Below the pieces are notes generated by a model that saw nothing but the letters and a program-made list of their open reading frames with translations, ran no database searches and was not told the DNA's origin. Of a stretch of DNA of 64,000 nucleotides, positions 24,308 through 34,702 are shown in pieces. Made by a program: the position numbers and the translations under genes. This DNA comes from Trichopria drosophilae (lineage: Eukaryota; Arthropoda; Insecta; Hymenoptera; Diapriidae), in the NCBI GenBank assembly GCA_030407085.1, contig CM059584.1, positions 58,667,501 to 58,731,500 of the forward strand, in the 5' to 3' direction. How positions within the stretch are numbered: the stretch's first letter is position 1; the number at the start of each line of letters is the position of its first letter.

Positions 24308-26068
24308 TTATCCCATTTCGTCCCAGTGTCCGTTTTGTCCGTCAATGCTCAACGACGTATTACTATATATTTTCAGCCCCTAAAAGAATCGCCAAAGCCA
24401 TAATCCACTATTTTCGAGGTCGCTCTATCGATTTATGCCATTTAGAAAACGGAAAAATAATGTTCTAACCCTCATTTTCTTCAATTAAAAAAAATAAAGG
24501 GTAATTTTAAGGCTATTTTTTAAAAAAAAGTGCAATTTTCAATGCGAAATACACCATAAAATTCAGTGAAATGACCAAAAACAGGGCGGTCGAGGTCCAT
24601 AATAAAGAGTTATGTCATATATTTATTTTATTTGTTACATCCAAGGGTTGCAAAACCACCCTTAACCCGTAATAGTCAAACGGAAACAAAAATGATGAAT
24701 TGTCGGAAAACCGTAGACTTTTTGAAAAATTTTTGTTGAACAAAACGTTCTCAGAATCGATCAAAGAACACGCTGACTTTTTTTCAGAATTTTTTGAACA
24801 ATTTTGGAATTTTTTCCAATTTTTGGATTTTGAAAAATTAAAAAAATATTCAAAAAATTCTGAAAAAAAATTCAGCACATGCTTTGATCGATTCTAAGAA
24901 CTTTTTGTTCAACAAACATTTTTCGAAAAGTCTACGATTTTCCGACAATTCATCATTTTTGTTTCCGTTTGACTATTACGGGTTAAGGGTGGTTTTGCAA
25001 CCCTTGGATGTAAAAAATAAAATAAGTACATGTCATAACTCTTTATTATGGACCTCGACCGCCCTGTTTTTGGTCATTTCACTGAATTTTATGGTGTATT
25101 TCGCATTGAAAATTGCACTTTTTTTAAAAAAATAGCCTTAAAATTACCCTTTATTTGTTTTAATTGAAGAAAATGAGGGTTAGAACATTGTCTTTCGGTT
25201 TTCTAAATGGCATAAATCGATTGAGCGACCTGGAAAATAGTGGATTATGGCTTTGGCAATTCTTTTAGAGGCTGAAAATATATAGTAATACGTCTTGAAC
25301 ATTGACGGACAAAACGGACACTTTGGGATGAAATGGGTTAATCATAAGCGGTTCACCATCTATCGTATCATAGCTTGATTCGAAATGTTTATAACATAGT
25401 CGACATTCACGTATTTCAGAATGCATTTGCATAGCAGGTGGCAAGCAGGTCCATGCTTCTTCAATTTGTCGTTCAGCAAACATGCAGATGAAATCGATCG
25501 GTAGACATTCTATATCTTTTGTTTCCATCAATGTGAGACGTTTCACTTCGTAATAAATCCGTAATGAACGTTGAAGAGATGCAGGCTGTTCAAGTAGATT
25601 TCCCAATACCCAATTTTTAAGTATTTGTACATTTTCTTTAGTGCAAGTTCCATTAATCGTATGGCTTTCACACTTCTCCGACAATTCATATTGCTGTGGC
25701 TTCAGTTTTTTAAGAGATGGGCAGTCCGAAACGTTGAGATCAATAACATTTTCAGCGTTTAATATATCCTCCAACCAACATTTTTTATTCTTTCACATAA
25801 ATTTTGTTGTCACATTTAACGATATCCTCCAAAGTCTCGTTTATAGCTCAAAGAGAACGTCACCAGATTGTCATGGTAAGCCATGGTAATTATGCATTAA
25901 CCAGTTATTGCCTCTTTTATAGTGTAAAGGTAACCACACCCATTGATATGTTGGTTTAAACACATACGTCTCAATTTCACCGACGAAAATATTCATCATA
26001 GACAGTTCCTTCGGTATGAAGCGATTACCAGGCCCGCGGAATCCCTGTACGTCTACAATATATGCCAT
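24240..26068 (-). pseudogene. Uncharacterised 'VDVQGF' family gene, copy 1, interrupted
   Basis: Reading minus: 26068-25871 encodes MAYIVDVQGFRGPGNRFIPK... to NNWLMHNYHG. After a frame break come the remnants of an INETLEDIVKC region. Then 25774-25265 encodes MEDILNAENVIDLN..., with SDCPSLKKL, CESHTINGTCTKENVQILKNWV and a CRLCYKHF motif. The foldback at 24311-25337 cuts off the last 30 or so codons, which continue at 24310-24240. Widespread insect proteins with the same VDVQGF...FIPKEL start and CPSLKKL...C..H...C..NV pattern are of unknown role; an exonuclease-like RNase H fold is a guess. The inverted copy at 55 kb is very similar. Confidence 0.6.
24311..25337. mobile_element. Foldback DNA element with TTA target duplication
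   Basis: The ends are near-perfect inverted repeats (left from CCCATTTCGTCCC, right to GGGATGAAATGGG) and the arms are some 450 bases each with a centre of about 120 bases. TTA flanks it on both sides (24308-24310, 25338-25340). The paralogous sequence at about 55715 has the uninterrupted site, which proves insertion. It splits the VDVQGF-family unit. No transposase, so it is non-autonomous; TTA duplications are typical of PIF/Harbinger. Confidence 0.9.
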
Positions 26069-26630
26069 TTCGTATGAAACTGATTCACTAGCGATTAAAG
26101 TATAAACGCATTTTATTCATTTATTGACGCATGCGCAATAATGGCTACCATAAAGGTCAGCTATTGCTACATCATAGTCGCTTCTCAGTGCCTGCGTGGA
26201 AATACATCGTAGGCTAGCAACCGTATTGTGAAAGTGAACGTAAAATTCTAATAATGACCTTTTCCTCCTGTGTTCTACTACCATCTCTCTCGCATCTCGC
26301 ATACTCTTTGTTATATTTCAATATATATTTTTCCATGTATACAGGTTCAGACGCGTTTAAAGTCATTGCGCAATTTCATTAAAACATATACCAAGTGACA
26401 CATTTTCTCTTTCCCAAATTTAGATAACCTCCGCCATAATAGAAAGGTGATGATCTCAGTTCCGTATTTTATCTACGAATAACCTGGCGGGCCACCTGTA
26501 GACCAACTCACCCCTTCGTTAACAAAGGTAGCATAAATAAATAAATAAATAAATAATATATAATATTAATATTTATATAGTAATAAATCTCACATAATCC
26601 GAATAGCGTGTATTAAATTGTATAATAATC
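26069..26630. other. Upstream part of the duplicated block
   Basis: 26100-26265 matches the inverted copy at about 54790-54960. From about 26270 to 27110 the sequence has no counterpart there; it is either inserted here or deleted there. Confidence 0.6.
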
Positions 26631-27000
26631 GGCTTCGTGGCTCAGGCGGTTAACGCACTGGACTACGAAGTCGTAGGTCGTGAGTTCGATCCCCGTCGGG
26701 TGAACAATTTTTCGATTTCGTTTCCAAGCAGCAGCTCGCTGTTGGTAAGACGAGCCACGTTGTTTGTGTTTACGTTTCGAAAGTATTGTTTACCTGGCGG
26801 AAATCGGCTCATGACCGCTGCTGTACTTGGTGTTGGTTTCTGCAGTCCTACATTTCATACACAAATGTGAAGTATGGCGCCATCTGTCTAAGTCGATCTG
26901 CAGCTCTCGCAAAATCCTAGTAAAATAATAATAAGCCAACAATTCAACAAAAAGGGCGATTCCGCCCGTTAATTAATTAAAAAAAAAAAAAAAAAAAAAA
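26631..27000 (+). mobile_element. tRNA-derived SINE with poly(A) tail
   Basis: The head (26631-26705) looks like a tRNA: ggcttcgtggctcaggcgg (A box), anticodon loop CTACGAA (anticodon ACG, Arg-like) and B box gagttcgatcc. An unrelated body follows and ends in a GC hairpin-like 'gggcgattccgcccg' and about 23 A. Acceptor pairing is incomplete, so it is a SINE, not a tRNA gene. Confidence 0.75.
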
Positions 27001-27840
27001 ATATAGAAATGATGGAAGAAGCTAGCAGTAATTAGAAAGAGAGGATGTCACGCTTATTTCCTATGCATTTATCTATTCACGGTATTTACGTGTTTTCATG
27101 ACGTTCAAACCATAACTATAAGAGTTTGGATACGTGGGTAATGTAATTAATTAGGTTCCTGACCGTTTTTTAATGTGTGTGTACAATTTACCACATCTTA
27201 AACATCGCCATACAGGTTTCGACCTGTTAATTATCCGTCGACTTTACTATACGGTAACAATGAATCTGACTTCCCACAAGTGACGAATACATAAGAGTAT
27301 CGACTTGCTTTTAATATAATTAATTAACCTTCATTTAATATTTCCCACTTTTAAAATTTCTGAGAATAAGAAGATCGAAATGATGATGTAAAAATCTAAC
27401 AGAAGTTTTGTGTCTTTTAAGTAAAAAGTTAAAGGAAATGAAAATGCTGCCATCTTTTGGTATGTTTAAAGAGATTACAGAATCTGTATATAGCAGAATG
27501 AAATAAGCGGATGCATCTAAAATGCGTGGATTCATCGTAGGCTGCCATCATACACTTGCTGATATTGACAATTGAATCTAGTTGACAATTAACCTTATTA
27601 TCGCCATGCAAAAGAATATGAAAGTGAAATTGTTAAATATCACCGCGCATCTACTGCAAAGCGAAAGAAATTTCGCTATTTTTAAAATACCTACATTGCC
27701 ATTACTATATATCCCTCTGAAATTAACACTTTGCATAGTCTTTAATCATCGAAGGTTGTCTATCTACGGTATCATCACTCGTTTCAAAATGTTTATCGAC
27801 GAGATTCACGTAAATCTGAATGCATTTGCATAATGAGAGG
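27001..27840. other. No intact gene; part of the duplicated block
   Basis: 27115-27240 matches 54690-54785 inverted. 27620-27840 appears to be a decayed C-terminal piece of the VDVQGF family, since phrases such as ttcacgtaaatctgaatgcatttgc resemble the main copy. Confidence 0.45.
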
Positions 27841-28365
27841 TAGGCATGATCATGCTTCTTCAATGTCACGTTCTGCAAACGTTGAGTTGAAATTTATAGG
27901 TGGGTCCTCGATGTCTTTCGTTTCCACTAATGCAAGACGTTTCACTTCATAGAAAATTCTCATTCACCTTTGAAGAGATGCACGCTGGTCTTGAAGATTT
28001 TCCAGTATCCAATTTTTAAGCATTTTATCCTATGAGTTTCGGTAGAGATGGACGGGCCAATATGTCTTGGTCTAACAGCAATATCAGCATCTAAAATTTC
28101 CTGCAACTATATCTTTTTTTTTTTGTCTACGCCTTTTATGTATATCTTGTGAGCACATGTAACGATGTCTTCCAACGTTTCGTTGATTGCAGTAAAGGGT
28201 ATATCGCCCGATTCCAATCGTAGACCATGATAATATTGCATTAACCAATTGTTTTACGTTCGAAACGTACTTTACAACATCACTGTCAGAAATATCCATA
28301 ATGCAAATTTCCTTCGGTATAAACCAATTACCAGATCGGGGGAATCCTTACACGTTGGCAATATA
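27840..28365 (-). pseudogene. Diverged paralog of the 'VDVQGF' family, copy 1
   Basis: Read on the minus strand, 28365-28300 begins with a degenerate VQGF...WFIPKEI-like start. The 28299-28084 frame (MDISDSDVVKYVSNVKQLVNA...) follows, and then a broken tail with an INETLEDIV-like segment and the IYVKG region. It shares the layout of the main family member but is diverged and stop-ridden. An inverted partner lies at 53740-54255. Confidence 0.6.
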
Positions 28366-28432
28366 CTACATTTCTAGTACCTAATACTGATTTGCTTCTC
28401 CCCTCCATTAATTGACGCATCATTCTCTCTCT

Positions 28433-28482
28433 CTCTGTCTCTCACTCTCTATCTCTGTATCTCTCCTTCTCACACACTCTTT
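28433..28482. repeat. (TC)n-rich simple repeat
   Basis: Interrupted CT dinucleotides; the inverted copy has the matching (GA)n at 53664-53686. Confidence 0.9.
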
Positions 28483-28671
28483 GCCACTTCTACATATGAC
28501 ATGGTACCTCTAACTTATGGGTATACGTCGTACCTTTCTTTCTAGATCATAGTATCTCCTCGACAAATCCTATGAATCGGAAATCAAATCAGAGTGTAAC
28601 AAAAACAGATAGTTATCACGGTCACTAGATCCCTCTCGGTATCATCCGATGTTCCTCTTGAGATTAGGATA

Positions 28672-29366
28672 GACGAGTCCGTTTCTTACAATGTAACCTT
28701 CAAACCACATAGACAAAGCGTATTGGAATGTACCCGGTTCAAATAACATTTTCTTTAAACCTTTATTAGCCATAAATCAGAAGACGGCTCACGTCGCTTA
28801 CTAAAATGTCACCGTACAGACGCAATCAGTTTTACAACGATCTTCCGTAGCATTTTTTCTACTATAGAACAATCATTTTACATTACCGTAATTCTCGTCT
28901 CTTCCAAAATTTATGATAATTGAGGACTTAACTCTCAAGCTACCTGTTTTTTAACTTTTCTTAAAAACATAAAAAGAGAAAACGGGTACGTTCTAACGGG
29001 CTTTCTATAGCAATAATTTTTAGTTAATGTATTTTTCCTCCTTGGCCCATTTCCAAAAACCTGTCCAACATACAAATCCACCACCTTCAAAATAGAGGGG
29101 AAGTACACAAAGCGGGGATAAAAAACCCATGGTCCACCATAAATACAGGTGGGGCACACCGAGATCAGTTCCGTCCATTTTTTTAGTTTCGCGGGACATT
29201 GTTAAAAAGGGAAGGACAACTCCTCTACGAACACCGGATCACTTCGGTCGGTTTTTAAGTTCGCGAATTATTGACCAAAAAGAAAGGCAATTTTCGAGGC
29301 AACACTAAACTCAGGATCGGACCCGAAAAGGACCGCCAGGCTGAACCAGTTAACACCAGTCCGAAA
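28672..29366 (+). mobile_element. LTR fragment, sense orientation, related to the LTR at 44 kb
   Basis: Collinear with 44091-44815 throughout, including aagacggctcacgtcgctta, the TATA-like ggggataaaaaa region, and 'gaccgccaggctgaaccagt'. The first 90 bases of the LTR are missing. It ends at CACCAGTCC, where it passes into tRNA-like sequence. Confidence 0.85.
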
Positions 29367-29398
29367 GGGCGTGGGTTCGAATCCCACCGCTGTCACCA
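29352..29398 (+). other. tRNA-Leu-like 3' half with CCA, adjoining antisense LTR
   Basis: Class II tRNA features are visible: a CACCAG anticodon-stem 3' strand, a variable-arm hairpin CC-GAAA-GG, a perfect T arm (GTGGG/CCCAC with TTCGAAT loop), an acceptor strand CGCTGTC, discriminator A and CCA (29396-29398). After eight bases the antisense LTR starts. On the minus strand the last 18 bases form a normal primer-binding site (TGGTGACAGCGGTGGGAT), but complementarity continues through the T and variable arms. The 5' half of a tRNA is absent. Confidence 0.75.
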
Positions 29399-29406
29399 AA
29401 TTTTTA

Positions 29407-29641
29407 TGCTACGACCAAGTAAATGTCTCGAACGAGATATTAACTGGATTGGAACAAGGGCGTGTAACTCGGTAGAATTACTGGGTTTCTTAGGCGAGTG
29501 GGGGCTACTAATGACACAGGAAAGTCGGGAATAAGGGTAAAATGAGGAAACACTTTATTTGATTAATTAATTTATTTCTTTAAACAATTGTTCCGGTGTG
29601 GATAGAGGAGTTGTTGGAAGAGGGGGGAAAGGGATGAATAA
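29407..29641 (-). mobile_element. 3' part of the same LTR, antisense
   Basis: The reverse complement matches 45440-45665, the 3' end of the LTR at 44 kb, with a few substitutions; the end here is GTAGCA where the other has GTAACA. Together with the preceding features it forms an inverted LTR-LTR junction. Confidence 0.85.
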
Positions 29642-29910
29642 ATTGCAAACGAAAGAATTAAAAATCACAAAAACACTTCACAAATAACCACTTTTCAATG
29701 ATTGTTCATTGCTGACAATAATTAAAAATTTGGACAATTCTTCGTTTGATAATTTCCTCGGAGTCATTGCAAACGAAAGAATTAAAAATCACAAAAACAC
29801 TTCACAAATAACCACTTTTCAATTATTGTTCATTACTGACAATAATTAAAAATTGGACAATTCTTCGTTTGAGAATTTCCTCGGAGTCATTGCAAACGAA
29901 AGAATTAAAT
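29642..29910. repeat. Tandem repeat, about 126-bp unit
   Basis: The unit beginning 'caaacgaaagaattaaaaat' and ending cctcggagtcattg occurs twice and begins a third time. It precedes the retroelement and may belong to its leader. Confidence 0.92.
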
Positions 29911-30095
29911 ACACATATCCCACACTCATATCCCACACTCATATTAACATAACAATTATTATATCGCCATTTTTTTTAGTTAATCATTATTTTTTATCAT
30001 ATTTCTATTATATATATTTTTTATTTTTTTCACTCATTCTATATTAACCACGTACAATTATGAAAATGAAAATTTATTTTATATTATTTTTCTAG

Positions 30096-30380
30096 ATGAC
30101 AACAAACGGGACACTAACTAATTTAGATGACATCGAAGCTAAACGAAATATAGAAGATCGAGCAATAGATAAATTACGGAAACAAATTAAAACAGAGAAA
30201 AATTTGAAACTTAAATCTATTAATGAAAAGCACCTTCGGAAAGCGGTCTATAAAAGGGAAAAATTATTAATAGAAATAAAGAAATTCGAACTTAGGCAAA
30301 AACCAACAATTAAGGTACAGCCTATTTTTAACACGCGAAACATAAATGAAGAAAACATTGAAATAATAATTATAGATTAA
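30096..30380 (+). CDS. Small charged coiled-coil ORF before gag
   Basis: 94 codons from an ATG to TAA, rich in Lys, Glu and Ile, helix-forming throughout (DRAIDKLRKQIKTEKNLKLK). The ATG follows a pyrimidine-rich stretch ending in TTTTTCTAG, so it could sit at a splice acceptor. No family recognised. It may be a leader protein of the retroelement or an upstream part of gag. Confidence 0.35.
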   Translation: MTTNGTLTNLDDIEAKRNIEDRAIDKLRKQIKTEKNLKLKSINEKHLRKAVYKREKLLIEIKKFELRQKPTIKVQPIFNTRNINEENIEIIIID

Positions 30381-30500
30381 GAATAAAAAAAAATAATATA
30401 TAATAAATAAAAATATATACTTATAAGCAGCAAACTTATTGTATGGTTTATACCGTTTAATAATCCTTTTCCACATCCTTTGCGTCGTGTGTGCGTATAC

Positions 30501-31261
30501 ATGAATACACGAAGTAACACACAGCATTTGTCCGAAAAACAGATATCTGAAGTCTTGGGTTCGGGTTTACAACCCACTAAAAAACATAAAGATTCAAGTA
30601 TAATTTCTCCTATAAACAGTCCTTCCGACGATAACTATAACAGCACCATACAAGATTCTGCCTTTTTCTCCGACGCAAATTTAACTTCAGATAGTTTGAT
30701 CGATCCTTTTGCAAAACACGATCGATTAAATCGATCAACAAAATCTCTCTTTTCGTTTGACACGTCCCAACTAATTAAAAATCCAAAACAATTTCAAGAA
30801 ACGACAAATACGAAAACCGGAAATAATACCTCATCAATAATTGAAATAGATATAATTCCCAATACAACCAATACTATGGATAACGTACGAGATAGACTAA
30901 CATTAAAACACGCAATAGAGAGTGCACCGAGATTTGACGGAGACCCAAAAACATTCTATCTATTCGTAGATGGATGTGAAGAAGCTAAACAAATGCTCCC
31001 CCCAGAATCCGAAAGCGACTTAGGAAAATTGATAAAAAGCAGACTCGTAGGTGAAGCTCGGTGCACAGTGAAAAATGGCACATTTGACACTATAAAATCC
31101 CTATTAAAAAGCCTACGCGAAATATACGCTCCAGCAAACTCCATCACAGAAATCCGCCAAGAATTAATAGGGATGTACCAACTTGATTTTGAAAACGTAG
31201 TCGTTTACGCCAACCGTGTTCGAGAAACAGGAGACAGAATCTTAGAAACATATAAAACATT
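30501..31261 (+). pseudogene. Retroelement gag, N-terminal part
   Basis: The ATG at 30501 (MNTRSNTQ) is preferred because gypsy-type gags often begin MNTR. A Ser/Asn-rich disordered region covers roughly the first 130 residues. A capsid-like helical domain follows, with RFDGDPKTFYLFVDGCEEAK and later SLREIYAP...SITEIRQELIGM and NRVRETGDRILETY. The frame is cut at 31261 by the Harbinger insertion and resumes at 34703 in the same frame, so the insertion was precise. Gag forms the particle shell in intact elements. Confidence 0.8.
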
Positions 31262-31427
31262 GGGCGCATTCAGCCGAGTGTTACCGCATTACCTACCGGT
31301 TAGTGGCAAACTTCAGGCATGCATCCACGTGGTACCCACGTGGTATTGCGCGAAATTCGAAATGTCATTTTAAATATAAGATAACCTGAGGTTTAAATCT
31401 CAAAGTGTTATTTTCAAGTCATTTAAA

Positions 31428-33086
31428 ATGACTAATAATGCAAATAATGCTGTAATTTTTGGTATAATATTGGATGATGGGGCGATAGATAACGTCATGA
31501 ATGAAATTGTTGGATTGGTGGAACCAAATTTAGAACTTCGAAATGTGGTGCACATAGGAAATCGAGAAACGAAGCCCAGAAACGAAAATTATTTTGAGAC
31601 AACAATTCCACGGTACAACGACGTATTATTTCAAGAGCACTTTCGAATGAATCGTCCTACATTTCAGGTAAGTGAATTAATGCAATGAATTATATATGTT
31701 AATATATTATATAATAAACGAAGATGTGCATATAGTACACGTACTTGCTAAAAATACTAATTAAAGTACTAGTTAAAATTTACTAATTAATAGATTTTAA
31801 ATTCCTTTTCAAACTCCTGTTAAACTTTTGATTTGTGCTGATCAGGATGTTAAGGATGTGCCGATTAGGACGAAATAAATATTATATACAAATTCATTTA
31901 TACAGGCTTTATTAAATGAGATTGCTCATCACGCAGTGCAAGATCTGTCCATTCACAGAAATACTACTATTCCCCTCGATAAACAGCTTCTGTACACAAT
32001 TTGGCTGTTAAGTAAACAAGAATCATTTCTTGCTGTCGGAGATCGGTTCAACATACCAGAAAGCACTGGACACGGAATATTTAAATTTATTGTGAACGTT
32101 TTGTACGAATTAATGCCAAGAAATATTACGTGGCCAACTCCTGGACAAAAAGTATTATCCTCTCAGGTAAAAACTCTGTTGAACAAAATGATAAAAAATA
32201 TAAAAGAAGGATTTAGAATCTTTACTCCAATCATTTACATATTTCATCATCCTAAATCTATAGGTCTTCCAAGAAAGATCGGGAGGAATACCTGAAGTAA
32301 TAGGAGCAATTGATGGATGTCATGTTCCAATCAAACAACCATTCGGCAATGCAAATGACTTTTTTAATAGGAAACAATTTCAGTCAATCATTTTGCAAGG
32401 TATGGGCAAATCCACGGAACTTTTAACTGTAATTTAAGAATATAAAAGTTAAAAGTTTCATGGATTTGCAAGTTCTATACATCATGTAAATTAAATACAA
32501 TTATATCAATTTATGTAATTATATAAAATGAAGATATAAAGAAATGAGTCCATAAATAAATAAATTAACTAAAAATATACAATGATTTTCAGCGGTTTGT
32601 GACCATTCAGCGAAATTTATCGACATATTCATTGGAATGCCGGGACGTATGCACGATGCCAGGGTTTTTCGAAATAGCGATTTATTCGACCGATTGTCTA
32701 GTGTCGAAAACCCTCTTTTGCCACATAATCAGCACTTAATTGGTGACAGTGCGTACCCTTTAATGGTTAATTTGTTAACACCGTTTCGAGATGATGGCCA
32801 TTTAAACGAAATACAAAGTCGCTACAACACCAAACTTAGCAAAATTCGATCGATAATCGAAAGAGCATTTGCTTTATTGAAAGGCAAATTCCGAAGACTG
32901 AAACATCTCGATGTTGCAGATCCGGACTTCGGAAATATTATTATTGCCGCAGCATGTGTATTACATAATTTTATTATTAAGTTTAATAATGAAGACGAGA
33001 TTGGAATTGAGGAAGAAGTTCTTGAATACGAAGACCATCGAGAGCAAGGAGATGAAAAGAGAATGAATATCGCTCGAAATTTGTAA
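31428..33086 (+). CDS. Harbinger transposase (HARBI1-like, DDE_Tnp_4), four exons
   Basis: Splicing exons 31428-31667, 31906-32166, 32264-32399 and 32593-33086 at canonical GT/AG sites gives one uninterrupted 376-residue protein, close to the usual 350-400. The catalytic triad is D184 (GAIDGCHVPI), D264 (GDSAYP) and E302 (IIERAF), a D-x79-D-x37-E spacing. PGRMHDARVFRNS and AACVLHNFI are family hallmarks. The N-terminal half has the helix-turn-helix-like LLSKQESFLAVGDRFNIPEST. The enzyme cuts and pastes the element at 3-bp sites, probably with the Myb-like partner that carries it to the nucleus. No stop or frameshift was seen. Confidence 0.92.
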
Positions 33087-33150
33087 ATAAATGTGTAAAT
33101 AAGTTATTTTTCCAGATTTATTAAAAGAAACATTTACTAACATTGTTTAT

Positions 33151-34532
33151 TTATTTATTTACTGTACTTAAAAACTGACGTAATAATTCATTCCTTTCCC
33201 TTTGAATTTCATTACTTTCCTGCACCTTTTGCGCTAACTTTTCCAAGGCTGTTATGCGTTCCTTTTCGACTGAAATTAATTTTTGCCTTACATCTCGCAA
33301 CTCTTTGGCGTTGTTGAGTTTTCTTTTTTTAAATGTTTGTGTTGTGTCGGTTGAGTTTTGCGGTTGGGAGAGGATCGCTGGCTCCACCTCATTTGGTTCT
33401 TTTTCGGTGATATTAATTTCGTTCAAATCATCAGGTAAAGAAGCGTCTGTTAAGAAAGCAGTTATTGAAGCAGGTGTATTAGAAGTGTTTGGCGGAACTT
33501 CTTTCGACATCGATGATACCGTCCGACCGAAGTTCACAGTCTTATCGTTAGCAAAAATTTCCTCGAAAGTTTCGAAATATTCCCATGAGATGCGGCCTTT
33601 TCCAGTACTCTTTTTACTATTATTATCTTTTATGGTTTTGTAAGTTTTGTTCATATTCCGAAATTTTGTACTGAGTAAATCATCAGTTAATCCAGGATAC
33701 CCGGCCTCTTTCATTTCTGACGCGATACCTGCCCAACAGGTTTTCTTTCTTTTTTTTGGATCACGAAAATCATGAACTCGGTTTAGATATAAATTTAACA
33801 TTAATTTTGTATTCTTTACTGACCATTCGAACGTGGGTTTAGAAACTGTAATTAAAAAATGTTTAATTACTTGAGGGATATTTGAAAAGTCTTTAATTAT
33901 CATGGATGATTTACACTATACCGAACCCCTGTAAACGAAAATGAATTGAGAAATAAATAACCGAATTAAAAAGGATTTAAAATAAATTCATTTTTGTATT
34001 TCAAATTAATTAATTTATTAATGAATTAATAAATGCCAAAAAAAACTAATATTCTTTATGTTACAAATGTTTGAATTAACAAATCAATGTAATTAAATTA
34101 CAATAAAGAGTTTATACAGTATTGATTTTTAAATTTATGAAATTTATAAATTATAACATTCAAGAAGAATTAATAATGGAATTTTTGATAATACGTGAAT
34201 AAGGTAGCATTATTAATTTTTTACTTTTTTCAGAAGTTGTTCCACTTTCGCTGGGTGTTGAATTAATCTGCGACGTAGCTAAATGATCTTTCATGTACGT
34301 ATCAAAAAATTGTTGGTCTAAAAATGTGAATTGAATACTTTTATTATCATGCCATTAAATGTATGTAAGCGTTTAATTTATTTCATTTTTAATTTTTAAA
34401 ATTTTTAATTTCTAAATTTATAATTTAAATGAATTAACCATTTTGCATTTTGTGGTGGGTGTTCAATGATTCGACGATGGTGTACATTTGCCCGCCATAG
34501 CTGTAGTTTCCTTCGAAATATATTTCTTGCAT
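33151..34532 (-). CDS. Harbinger Myb/SANT-like DNA-binding protein, three exons
   Basis: Exons 34532-34439, 34317-34225 and 33845-33151 (minus) join at canonical sites into 293 codons with no stop. The second domain begins FEWSVKNTKLMLNLYLNRV and continues with CWAGIASEMKEAGY and ISWEYFETFEEIF: the tryptophan-spaced trihelix/Myb-DNA-bind pattern. The C-terminus is a coiled coil (DVRQKLISVEKERITALEKL). In Harbingers this partner binds the element ends and imports the transposase. The alternative start within the last exon would give 250 residues, but the upstream exons keep frame, so I prefer the longer form. It is convergent with the transposase, 64 bases apart. Confidence 0.85.
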
Positions 34533-34702
34533 TTTTTTTAATAATTAAATTTAATCTCGATCTGTCTCAAGCTGTCTAGGTTAACACTTAACTATCAATT
34601 GACACTTCGTATTTCGCGCTCATTTCATACACGTGGGCATTTGCCTGAAGTTTGCCACTAACCGGTCGGTAGCTCGGTAATCATCGGCTGAATGCGCCCA
34701 TT

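Larger units (their letters stand above)
31262..34699 (+). mobile_element. Harbinger (PIF/Harbinger) DNA transposon, apparently complete
   Basis: Terminal inverted repeats start GGGCGCATTCAGCCGA on both ends (16 bases exact). Similarity then extends imperfectly for about 70 bases, including ACCGGTTAGTGGCAAACTTC. The 3-bp target duplication is ATT (31259-31261, 34700-34702). It is 3,438 bp long with the family's two genes, transposase and Myb/SANT-like protein, in convergent orientation. It sits in a retroelement gag, so it arrived later. Confidence 0.93.

Noticed and set aside
29352..29398. Functional tRNA-Leu gene
   Set aside because: Only the 3' half is present and it carries an encoded CCA, which eukaryotic tRNA genes lack.
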